A stretch of DNA of 64,000 nt from assembly GCA_033807775.1 (NCBI GenBank), contig CM066327.1:74220795-74284794 (forward strand), written 5' to 3'. Shown here one piece after another: positions 45,055 to 55,129 of this stretch; the stretch's first letter is position 1; every line of letters begins with the position of its first letter. A program made the position numbers and the translations under genes. The notes beneath the pieces are model-generated. The model was not told the DNA's origin and ran no database searches. It saw only the letters and a list, made by a program, of their open reading frames with translations. The DNA comes from Saussurea involucrata. Taxonomy: Eukaryota > Streptophyta > Magnoliopsida > Asterales > Asteraceae.

Positions 45055-45528
45055 TTCTGTTCTCGCTAAAGTAACCCTCAAAGCGTTTCCCGTAAGGTGA
45101 TCATGCGGGGTCATGAAAAACTCGAAGTCTTTCTCAAATCGGTTTGAGCGTTCGATTTCGAGTTCTTGTTCCAACCTATGTCATTCTAGTTTTGAGCGTT
45201 CGATTTCGAGATCGAGTTTTTTCATTTTGTATTCCATTGTATCATCAATCTTGTCGTTGAACGTCGTCAACAACTGAGTAACACTTTCGTCCGTATTCGT
45301 CCCGGACGTATTACTCGTTGATGTTTTTTTCCCTTGTTTCTCCCGATGGGTCGTTGAATTTGCTCGTCATCGTCATCATCGGAATGTTGGGTACGTTTTG
45401 AACCCCGCGATGAAGTTGTCGTCATAACCTTGTTGTGTAAACGCTTAGAAACCAAGCTCTTGATCTTCTTGCGATTGTGGTGTATTCGGTCGGTTACGAC
45501 GGGATGTAGGTGTTCTGTTTGGATTCAT
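45055..45528 (-). pseudogene. ORF1-like remnant inside H
   Basis: From an ATG at 45,528 the minus strand reads MNPNRTPTSRRNRPNTPQSQ. After stops, a Lys/Glu-rich helix (KKLDLEIERSKLE) and EDFEFFMTPHDHLTGN-like end follow with another stop. A basic N-terminus plus a C-terminal helix resembles the accessory ORF1 proteins of Harbinger elements or NAM-associated C-terminal regions. The identification is tentative; several stops make it non-functional. Confidence 0.4.
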
Positions 45529-45535
45529 GATGAGA

Positions 45536-45710
45536 GAGGTGTGAAAAATAAGAGGTTGAGAGAATTTGAGAGAGTTTGAGAGAGTTTGAGAGGTATGAAA
45601 AATAAGAGGTTGAGAGAATTTGAGAGAGTTTGAGAGGTGTGAAAAATAAGAGGTTGAGAGAATTTTAGAGAATTTGAGAGGTGTGAGAAATAAGAGGTTG
45701 AGGGTTAAAT
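45536..45710. repeat. Tandem repeat inside H (about 4 units)
   Basis: The unit GAGGTGTGAAAAATAAGAGG plus TTGAGAGAATTTGAGAGAG recurs about four times with small length changes caused by extra GTTTGAGA steps. Confidence 0.85.
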
Positions 45711-45971
45711 ATATAGTGGGATTAAATTGAGAAAAAAATTTATTTATTTTTGTTTAAAAAGAGCCGTTCAACGGCATTATTTTTAAAAATTAAATAATTT
45801 TTTTTAATAAACCTTCGGGATGAATCGGGATCCCATCCCCGGAATCCATCCCGCCCCGCCATCCCCGCAAGGCCCGTAGCCCACCCCGCACCATCCCGCA
45901 GCTCATCCCGAGCTGGGTACCGAAGGCCTTATCCCAATTCTTTTTGCAACTTACATCTCCTGCACCATAGT

Positions 45972-45982
45972 TATATATATAA
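45972..45982 (+). promoter_or_regulatory. TATA-like sequence upstream of the 46,415 frame
   Basis: TTATATATATAAG followed by a CT/CAC-rich stretch, about 430 bp before the ATG at 46,415. It could be a core promoter of a captured gene or another LTR remnant. Sequence alone cannot decide. Confidence 0.3.
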
Positions 45983-46414
45983 GTTGCTGATTTTTTTTCT
46001 TCACGTCACACACACTCACGGTTCATATAGATTTTTGTTTCATATAATTTTTTTTAATCACCTCTCAAGTTTATCGCAATTCATTGTTGCGATATCTACT
46101 TATCGCAAAACATTGATAATCGATTTTGAGTCAATTTTAACGCTAAGTGTTGCGCTTATCGAAAGTCATTGAAAACAGAAAGTTGCGACGTCTTTGAGCC
46201 TATTTTCGTCATTTTTGATCTAATTTGGTTTGTTTCCTCGCAGGTTTCTCATTCTCGACTTTGATTTCGTTCGATCAGAGTCCATAATCAGATTTTAAAT
46301 TTTTAAAACGAATTTATTTTTAGATTTGGTTTTTCAGATTTAATTTTTGATTTTTCTTCCGCAAATTTTTCTTCAAAGTAACACCGATTAACGATCATAA
46401 TTTTTCAGGTAACA

Positions 46415-46836
46415 ATGTCGTCGTATTGCCTTAATTTTGAGTGTTTAGAATTTCAAAGGCTATATCGAAAGAATATGAAGCAACAAGAGGAATTCTGCAG
46501 CAAGTTAAACGAAAAACATAAACTGCAAATATCTGAAAGTTCTGATAAGCTTGCTAAATCTGAAGAAAAGGCAATGATCTTAGAGGCGGAAAACACTGAG
46601 CTGAAAAAGAAGCTATATGTTCTATCATCACGAGATGATATCAGGAAGACTGAGAAAGAGCAAGAAAGACGATATGAAAAGGATGTCAAGAAAGCAGATG
46701 ACTTGATCAGCAAGTACGTCAAAGAACTGAAGGAACTAAAATCTCAAATATGGAATAGTTCTGAGAAGCTTGCTAAAGAAGAAGAGAAAGGTAAACTCCT
46801 GAACTGTGAAAACGTTGAGCTTAAAAGTAAACTAAC
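46415..46836 (+). pseudogene. Coiled-coil protein fragment of unknown origin, cut by I
   Basis: Starts MSSYCLNFECLEFQRLYRKN and runs about 140 codons as an almost uninterrupted Lys/Glu/Leu coiled coil (SSDKLAKSEEKAMILEAEN and a second similar EKLAKEEEKGKLLNCEN unit), then is truncated by I's LTR at 46,837. A TTTTTCAG acceptor-like site lies just before the ATG. It could be a gag linker of G, an accessory frame or a captured host gene piece. I do not recognise the family. Confidence 0.45.
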
Positions 46837-47711
46837 TGTTGGGATTTTAAGTTCAAAACATGGGTTTCAAAAAACCATAAGAGGTAAAGTATTTTACGCA
46901 ACGGAAGCAAAATTTGAACAAAACATAAAACCATTTTATTCCCACCAAGGATCTTGTTACATGCATGAAAAGATAAAAGAGCAACATACAAAGAGAGTTC
47001 AAGATTACAACCTTTGAAGTCCTTTGGTTCCTCACGGGAGGTTGGATGTTGGTGATGAATGTAGAACCCAAAAGAGAGCTCCTCTAGCGGTATCCACCAC
47101 AAGCAACGACACATTTCGGAATGCTAGTTCTTATTCTTCCAAGATGCAAAAATGGAACTTTGTATCCAAGACTACAAGAAAATGGATAGCAAAATAAACA
47201 CCAAAACCACCATACTTGGTGGTTTCGGCCGAAAGGAGAAGGGAGGGAGAGAGTGAGAGCCAAAAATGATACTTTTGTTTTTACCAAGTAAGTCTCTTCC
47301 TTATACAAAAATAGAGACAACACAAGCATTTTCTATTGGACCATAAAATGGTCCAATGAGGTTTGAGCCTCCCATGCATAATTTCACTTAAGCCCCTCCT
47401 AGTTTAAATTTGTTAAAATCATTATTTTAACTATTTAAACTTACTACATATAGTCCCTCCTTTTAACTTCTAGTTAAATATGACCCAATCATATTAATTA
47501 ATAATCTAGAATCTTTCATTTGCATCTAATATTATGAATTATATTCAATAATATAATTAATAATATTTATCAAGAAATAATAATATTTATCAAGAATCAA
47601 ATTCTTATAAATATTAATTCGGTGTCTACTTGTTGTTCGGTGTGACCCTATAGGATCATATATTACCGGTAATATTATTTTATAATCATTTTTGAGCATA
47701 TAGAACCAACA
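46837..47711 (-). repeat. 3' LTR of I (875 bp)
   Basis: The minus strand runs from TGTTGGTTCTATATGC to CTTAAAATCCCAACA, giving perfect TGTTGG/CCAACA ends. Its first 485 plus-strand bases recur at 63,516-64,000. Confidence 0.92.
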
Positions 47712-47722
47712 ATCTCCCACTT
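47712..47722 (-). other. Polypurine tract of I
   Basis: The minus strand reads AAGTGGGAGAT before the LTR start TGTTGG. Confidence 0.8.
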
Positions 47723-48779
47723 GCTCAAGATTGCATTATAGAATGATATAGACAGTGGTGGACGTCTAGCAACATCTCACTGCCCCCAGCAATGTATGAC
47801 TGTCAGTGCCATTCAACAACATCCAATTCCCATAAGCTCATAGCTTCAATTGATATATAAGGTGTGGTATCAGTTATCCCTTTGTTCGGACATCATGTTG
47901 AATGTGAGACATGGATCGCTATCATTCTCATCTATTGTTCAACTTTTGGTAAGGCGCCTTAGATGTCTCACTCTTAAAACATTTAAGAGGAACAAATCCC
48001 CTCTTTAATACATACGCCTCTTATGTAGTTCATGCCATGCCTAATGATGGCCTTTATAGCTGTCTCTTTCAAGAACAACGCTTAACCATATCAAAGCATA
48101 GCACTCCCTACACTTGAGTCCCAAATATGCATCTCAGGTCGAAGGATACAAAGATACTACCTTTTATTCAAGAATCACTTATGACGACGATCCATGAAGT
48201 GATCTTGAAGTGGGTCAAGTCCAGTACTCGTTCCCTAACAAGTACCTATGAACTTGGTTGCAACACTTTGCCACTTTTACTTTTAAAAGTCAACCAATCC
48301 AATTCATATTAGTCTTACTTCATAGTTGCTCCCACAACTATGATCGACTATGGACATTTAGAATAACTAATTTATTCAAGGATTTAAACATGCTAATATA
48401 GAACACAACGAGTATGAAAAGATCATATCCTATATATCTAACTAAATACTATACTTGTTGCTTTACTTGTTCCAATATCCAAATACTAAATTCAAATCAA
48501 ATCCCATCATTAGAATAACGAAGTCCTAAAGCTCAAACATGACCCTTCAAGTTTAGCTTATATAAGGAGCTTCATGACTGGGTTCATCCAGAAACTTGAT
48601 TTGTGTAAACTCTGTGAACACTAACATCTCCATTTTTAACTTTATTCTAAATATAGTTAAATGTCTGGAGTAGATAATTGGTACTCTGATGTGAGATAGG
48701 GTCCTTTAGCTTGCGTAATGGCACCCACAATCTCACAAAGGATTTCTAGATGATCCTGAATGGGAGGCATCTACCTAGC
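47723..48779 (-). other. 3' non-coding region of I
   Basis: No frame or motif that I recognise; stops are frequent on both strands. It lies between the RNase H remnant and the polypurine tract. Confidence 0.5.
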
Positions 48780-49690
48780 TTTTCAATGAACTCTTTCATC
48801 CAAGCATCTTTCTTTTGCGGCCTCTAAAGCAGCAATGTATTCTTATTTTGTAGTGTATTATGCAACTTTTACCTTCGCCTTGAACCTTTTCAAAAACGAA
48901 CTAGTTCTTCATTCACAATGAAGATATTTCCTTTTTGTGATCGAGAACCTTCTCGATCTTTGTGGAAGCTATCATTAGTGTAACATTTTACTGTGATCTT
49001 CTTCCAACCCTCAGTTAATGAACACTTGTTTGTTCTTCGTAAGTACCTTAAATTCTTCTATACAATCATCCAATGACCTTCCCTCGTATTTCGTTGGTAT
49101 CGTTTTCTAATGCTCTAAAGCATTTTGACATGCTCGATCTAGTGCATGTCATGGCATATATGATAGATCCATTTGTCGAAGCATATGGAATACTAATCAT
49201 TTTATCTAGCTCAATCTTTGTGCTAGAATATTGAGACATGCTCAAAATGATGCCATATCATATTTGCAAGAAACTACCTTTAGAGCCTTGCATCTTGAAC
49301 CTTTCAAGATCATGTCAACATATGCACTTTGACTTAAACCTATAAGTCGTCTTGATCTAATCTCTAAAGATCTTTATTCCAAGAACAAAATTAGCCCTTT
49401 CTAAGTCTTTTATTGAGGAAATACCGTCCGAGCCAAAACATGATGTTTTGCTATGTCGGAAAGTTAATTTCCAAATACTAGTATGTCTTGCACATACAGG
49501 ATTAGGAATTTTACTGTGCTCCCACTAGTTTTAGCAAATACACGAGTCATCTTTTATTTTGATGAAAATTAAACTTTTAATTTTCCTGTCAAAATGAAGA
49601 TTCCAGTTTTGAGATACTTGTACTGATCCATGAATGGATTGTATCTCAGTGTTCATGACTCTAAGCCACTTACCAGATTCAGAATCTGAC
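48780..49690 (-). pseudogene. Degenerate copia RT / RNase H of I
   Basis: On the minus strand, broken by many stops, one can read SGKWLRVMNTEIQSI-like, SIKDLERANFVLGIKIFRD and DKMISIPYAST...GSIIYAMTCTRSSM. These correspond to the copia blocks that normally surround the RT connection and the YAS-IGS-MYAM-TRPD motif. The RT catalytic region is not recognisable. Boundaries are approximate. Confidence 0.7.
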
Positions 49691-49708
49691 ATAGCACTTT
49701 AGTAGTTG

Positions 49709-49713
49709 ATGGG
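49709..49713. repeat. Target site duplication of D (left), ATGGG
   Basis: Recurs at 59,481-59,485. Confidence 0.95.
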
Positions 49714-51307
49714 TGGTACACGCGAAATATGGTGCTTAAATCGCAGTGGTTTGCAAACTGTCCACAGTGGGGAGTGCAAGTGTACACTGTCCACTATGAT
49801 CGTCACAGCAAGTAATAGTTGGTAAAATACCAGAATCGAATCCACAGAGACTGGACAATCAAGACAATACGGTTCTCATGAGCTCCTTTTACAAGTTTCA
49901 ACTAGAGAGGAAAATAATACTTGGTTTTGGTTTGGTAAAATAGCTACTTGAAACGATTTACTAAATGTTAAAAAGGAGGAATGTAGGTTGGATTTTCCCT
50001 AGATTTTATCTCAAATACTCGGTCCTTAGAGTGATCCTCGTATTTGTGGTGGACATTTTCGCTAGAAAAGCCCGGTTACAAAAATACTCACACCGTTAGA
50101 TAAAAATCCCATACTCTTAGTACTTGTTGTTTTGTCAATGGTAATCTCTAAATGGACCTTTTCAGGCCTCGATGGAATGTGTAGAGACAAATACTCTAAG
50201 TGTTTTTAATACATAAATTAGCTTGCCTACTACTCCAGTGGGCAGAGATTAGCTCACTATGCCGACCTCACTTTCGTAAGTGTCATAAGAATTCTTTCGA
50301 ATCCCCTAGCATCATTCAAGCTCGTGTCACTGCGTTCTACTCATTTCTAAGTTAAGAACTAGACTTTTAGATCCTTGCAAGTGATCGGCTTGTTCGCATC
50401 TTTGGGTAAATATCGAGAGTGAATGACCAAAACAATAAATATTCTAAGTATAAAGATTACTCAAGCATTTTCTATAAAATCCAGGTACTTCTCCTTCCTA
50501 CATCCCAAAGGATGCTTAGCCTAACATTTCCGAAGTAAAGAAAACAAAAGATGAAGATTTGCACATAATAAAACTGAAAGTGGATTGAATAGTGCTCACA
50601 GTGGGGAACGAGAATTCGTCCATGTCCACTGTGCTTTACGAACTACAATTAACTAGGAAAGGAAATTACAGAAATTAAAGCTAAGTTAATGCAGTAATTA
50701 AAAGACTAAAACTAATGTGATAGATGAGAGAAATTAAAGCTATCTAAACTTAAGATGATTGTAAGAATGCTAGATTGATACAATAAATGAACCCAAGTGC
50801 TTCTTTATATACTAGAGGAAAGACTTGGATATTACACAAAAGAGATGAGTCTTTCAATGGGTAAAAACTGCTGTATAATGGCAGAAATCAGCCCCTTGTG
50901 CAAACCTATTACCCAATGGATCCTTCTCCAAGTCAATTTCCAAGTACATAAAGGAGTACTTGTTGCAATCTTCTATGTAGATGTCATTTTGTACTTCCTC
51001 CAGCCATTTCCCTGCCAATGAACCTTCTTCTTCCAGAAAATTAGATCCCAACTAATAGTTTCTTTTGTCTTTCTTGATCAGCTCGAATAGTGGGCAGCCG
51101 GAGTGGGCACAACAGTGGTCACTGCAGGATAAAACGTGAAAAACACCCAAATTCCACCAAATAGTTCATTAAATACTATGGTTCACTCCTTTTGCTCATT
51201 TTCGAGAATTATAATAAGAATGGGGGTTTTTAGAAGTGAAATGGCTAAAATTGACAAAATAAAGTAGGAAAAACAAGGAAATAATAACTCTAAAAATAGA
51301 GTTATCA
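49714..51307 (-). repeat. 3' LTR of D (1,594 bp)
   Basis: The plus strand begins TGGTACACGCGAAATATGG and ends AGAGTTATCA. It has a TATA sequence at 50,803-50,811 (minus). Contains Athila-family words at 49,757 and 50,598. Confidence 0.95.
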
Positions 51308-51322
51308 CAACCTCAAACTTAA
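51308..51322 (-). other. Polypurine tract of D
   Basis: The minus strand reads AAGTTTGAGGTTG immediately before TGATAACTC, with GGGGACAAG about 20 bp further upstream. Confidence 0.75.
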
Positions 51323-52346
51323 ACCATTACTTGTCCCCAAGTAATAAAAATAATGAAATAAAATGAAAAATAATGCATTCGAAATTTTGAGGGACTTACA
51401 TACTTCTTGACTTGAATGAGCTTTTGATCTCCTTCCTCCGATACTTCCTTCGGTCCGAAACTTAAAAACTTCACTTTTGTACTTGACGAAATCTTTCCCT
51501 TGTTTACCATTTGATCAATAGGGCTTTCTTGGGTTTGAAGGGTTTATGGTTTTGAATCTTTTCCCAAGGGTTTTTGGCACGAATTTCCAAACATGGACCG
51601 AGGATCTCGCTTTGAGATTTTTATTTCAAGAAGTGGGTGTTTAGTATTTTGTAATGATAGGTACGTACACTTTCAGGCTTTATATGGCTATTTTTTCTTC
51701 TGATGGTCCAGAATGGGCACACCATCTTTTTCTGGGAGTGATCACTTTGATGGTCCGGAAAAGGCACACCATCAATTTTGTTAGTGATACTCCGATTTTC
51801 TTCTGTTTTTGTATTTTTGTATTTTCTCTATAAATATACATATTATTTTTTTATTTTTTTTGGGAGGGGGTATGGCTTACCCACCTCAAACTTGGACTTC
51901 ACAGTGTCCCCACTGTGGACAGACTGGAAGTCACTCTGGAAATCCCCACCTCAAACTTAAAATCTCACAGTGTCCCCACTGTGACATAGAAAAATGGATC
52001 AAAGGAGGTGGTTGTGGGTACAAAAAGGGCTGTGTTTAGATGCGAAAAATGGCCTAAATCATTTCACGGGACAAGTTGAGATTTGTACTTACAAAAGTGA
52101 CCTTTTTAAGTTGGAAGCCGAAAGTTGTACCTTGAAATGGAAACGAGGTCAAAAGCATTCAAACAATCAATACGTTAGTACCCAAAAGTACCTACCTAAC
52201 GGCATGATTTTCATGCATCGATATTAAAATGTAAAAACAGCAAAAAGTGTCAATGCCTAGCCATAGGCACAAAAAGATCAAATAAACACAAAATAAAATT
52301 GTTTTGGTGAGCAAATGAGCGAAACCATTGTTTTAAAACAAACCAT
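51323..52346 (-). other. Untranslated region between env-like frame and 3' LTR of D
   Basis: Homologous to 16,304-17,282 in C, including two CACAGTGTCCCCACTGTG words (about 51,900 and 51,966) and the ATGGTCC...GGCACACCATC phrase twice. No gene is visible. Confidence 0.6.
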
Positions 52347-54404
52347 TCACGGAGTAGGGGTAGCCTTTGGTGAGCTGTCGGCCATGTCTTCCTCAAACTC
52401 ATCCTCACTTGCCACAGTGGGGCAGATCCCCTCTGGAAATTCTGGGATTTGTGCAGCAAGGAGAGGATCGGTTGCCTTGTACATCTGGTTTACAACCTCA
52501 TCACGATCTCGGTTATACATCCAGACTGCCTCAAGCGCGCGGTTTACATGCTTCTGCTCAGCCGCGAGGAGGTCGACTTTGTATGTGAGGGCTGAAATGG
52601 CGTTCAGAATGGCGGTCATTGGGCTTACTGTGCTGGTGCTTGCTTCTCCCGTAGTTGTTGGTCGCAGTGGGGTACCCTTCTTCTCCACAGTGGGCACTTC
52701 AGTGCCCACTATGTGCTCGTCGGCTATTCACACATTGGGCTGTACCTGGGCAGGCTCAACAGACGGGCCTCCTATCTCTCTTCTCATCTTCTTAATTGTC
52801 TGAATACTGATGTTTTTCGTGGAAATGATCCACTGGTCTTCTTCAGCTGTGGGCACTCCGGCATCTATTAGCAATAGTGTAATAAGGCAAGGAAGGGGTA
52901 GGATTACCTTGGTTCGTGTTCTGGCCTGATGGATGGCACCATGCATTACGATTCCCAGATTGATCTTCTTTTTAGTGAGAACGCAGTAAAGCATGGCACA
53001 CTTATGCATGGAGAGAGTCGTGTCGTGCGATGTTGGGGCCACCGAGGCCCTTAGGAATTTGAACCACACAGCAGCCTCAGTGGAGAGGCTGCCAGCATAT
53101 AGACACCTTCTTTGGCCATCTTGATTCCATGGCCTTCCCTCAACTGCTATTTCTTTTAAAATCAATTCCTCATCAGCCGGAGTCATCTTTGCCAGGAACT
53201 GTCCGAAAGCACAAGGTTCCGGAGCTCCCTTACCTAACACTCGGTTTATATTGCCTGGAGTATAGTCCACAACCTTTCCTCTGATCTTAACAAATGATTC
53301 TTTGGCTTGGGAGGCCTCAGCATAAAATTCTCGGACTAATGATGCATTAGCGCGGCGATTGGTAGTGGCAATGGTTGCCCAATCTTGCGCTACAAGTTTA
53401 TCTTTGACAAAGGGATTTGCTTCTACAAAGTCGGGGTCGAAACCCCTCTCTAAATTCAACTTCCGAGTGCAAATACACTCAAAGTGGGCTCTAGCAGCTG
53501 GGGAAGTGAATTGCCTCGGTATCCCACTGGGGGCATGAGCAGTCCCCACAGTGGACAGATGTGGATTTTCAGAAAGGTTTTGTTCACTTCCCGTATTAGT
53601 ATCACTAGAAGAAGAACTTAAAGAGGGTTCGATACCCTTACCTTTCCTCGACGCTTTTCTTTTCGGTTTTGCAGACGATGCCCTCTTGGATGCACCAGAT
53701 CGTGTAACCACTCCCCTGTTCCTCTGGAGTGCTCTGGTTGGGGTTTCTTCACTGTGGGCAGTGGTGTGGACATCCTCCACACTATCAGCATTTTTGTTCT
53801 GGGGAATGTCTACAGTCTGAGTCTGCTCCTTAATCTTCTTCTGTCTTTCTTCTTCCTCACGAGCCAAACGCTCGTCCTCTGCTTGTTTCTTTTTCTGCTC
53901 GAATATCCTTGCTTCCTCATCCTTCTTTCGTTCTTCCTCTTTCAATCGCTCCTCCTCCTCTCTAGCCAATCTTGCGGCTTCTTCCTTCCTCAATCTCTCT
54001 TCCTCCTCTCTTTTTAATCTTTCTTCCTCCTCTCGTTTGATTCTTTCCTCTTCTTCACGGCGCTTTCTCTCGGCTTCTTCCCTCTTCATCTTAATTTCCG
54101 CGACCCTTTTGTTGTATTCTTCTTGTAATCTCAGCATTTCTTCATCCTCCTGCAAATCTGTATCATCAAAAGGGTTTTGAACAGATTCCGAGACCCTTGA
54201 TGAAGATACGGCTTTTGGACTCTCTGGTTTGGATGAACTCGCGTCTGCAACATTGGAGATGACCGGAGGTTCGCCGGAGATTGGTGGGGTTTTATTGAGA
54301 TCTCCGGTGACGGCCTCCGGTGGTTGGTCGTCGGCGGTGCGGCGGCGGATCGCCGGCCGTGTGGGCGCCTCTGGGTGAGTGTTCAATCTCTTGCTTCTTG
54401 CCAT
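52347..54404 (-). pseudogene. Env-position protein of D, one nonsense codon
   Basis: The ATG at 54,404 is chosen because C starts with the same MARSKRL; the frame is open upstream to 54,680 but that part is not conserved. Residues 1-84 are Pro/Ser-rich; 85-195 are a Glu/Arg/Lys coiled coil; 231-257 are basic and could be a nuclear localisation signal; 290-540 form a conserved globular part (HFECICTRKLNLERGF, LVREFYAEASQ, STEAAVWFKFLRA, TLSMHKCAMLYC). A TGA at 52,728-52,730 replaces an Arg codon of C (CGA to TGA); about 126 further codons follow. No membrane segment. Likely related to the putative plant transposon protein family. Confidence 0.82.
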
Positions 54405-54868
54405 TACTAGGGTTTTGGAATGGTTTTTTTTTTGGTTCGTGAAGGAGAAAGAAGAAGATGAATAGTGTAGGTGGTTTAAGGAGAGAGAAAGGCTTTGATT
54501 TTGAAAAGGAGGGTTTTCTTTGTTTTTGAGAGGGAACGATTTAGGAGAGAGAGAGACAATGATAGCCTTCCTTGGGAATAGGTGGGGAAAGGACAAGTGG
54601 CATGAAAAGGTGACCTTTGTGTAAGAAAAAGCATGATGTGCGTCAGCCTTGGGCCCCCCCCCCCCAAACCGTTTCTTCATAAGTCAGACCGAGAGTGAGG
54701 AGCGCAGTGACCAGCCTCTGCCCACTGCGAACCTTTTTGTTCCAAAAAGTGCTAAAATTCTCCTACACACATCGAAATAAACTACCATGCAGAATTAAAA
54801 AGACCAAAATATAATAAAAACGCAGCAAATAACTGAAATAAAATATTTACAAGTGGTCCCGATGTTGC

Positions 54869-55129
54869 TTAATCAAGGTGGGGTGGAGAGTGGGCAGGGA
54901 TGTGGGCACTCTCGTTCAGAAAATGCTTCACCCTTTGCCCATTGACTTTGAAGATTTGACCAGATTGTGAGGACTTCAGCTCCACTGTTCCAAAAGGACT
55001 TACCTTGACCACAGTGTAAGACTCTTTCCATCGTGATTTTAAATTTTCCGGAAACATCCTTAACCTTGAATTAAAAAGTAGCACTTTTTGTCCCTCCCCA
55101 AACTCTCCATGAGTGATTTTTTGGTCAGA
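54869..55129 (-). pseudogene. Residual pol C-terminus of D
   Basis: After the stop that ends the gag-protease fusion, the same frame continues with VLLFNSRLRMFPENLKSRW and SPFGTVELKS to a stop at 54,869. It matches the end of C's integrase region (19,820 to about 20,060) and shows where the pol deletion ended. Confidence 0.85.

Larger units (their letters stand above)
44751..45928. mobile_element. Element H: PIF/Harbinger-like DNA transposon derivative (1,178 bp)
   Basis: Terminal inverted repeats GGCCATCAGTACCC (left) and GGCCTTCGGTACCC (right, reverse complement) agree at 12 of 14 positions and are flanked by TTA. The GGCC start and TTA duplication fit PIF/Harbinger. No transposase is present; only an ORF1-like remnant on the minus strand and a tandem repeat remain. 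It is non-autonomous and inserted in G. Confidence 0.75.
43390..46836 (+). mobile_element. Element G: 5' LTR and leader of a copia-like element, relative of K
   Basis: LTR, primer site and a leader with CCGG words are visible. H (44,751-45,928) and then I (from 46,837) interrupt the sequence. The five bases before the LTR (CAGCT) are its predicted TSD. Whether 45,932-46,836 is still G interior is uncertain; nothing in it is a recognisable copia gag core. Confidence 0.65.

Noticed and set aside
47084..47329. Small minus-strand frames in the LTR of I
   Set aside because: They lie wholly within the LTR, which also occurs at 63,516, and show no domain or codon pattern.
52315..52803. Plus-strand frame of 162 codons as a host gene
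   Set aside because: Antisense shadow of D's env-position frame, with no homology that I recognise.
54405..54680. Upstream start for D's env-position protein
   Set aside because: Open but low-complexity (polyC run near 54,655) and not conserved in C, where the frame starts at MARSKRL.
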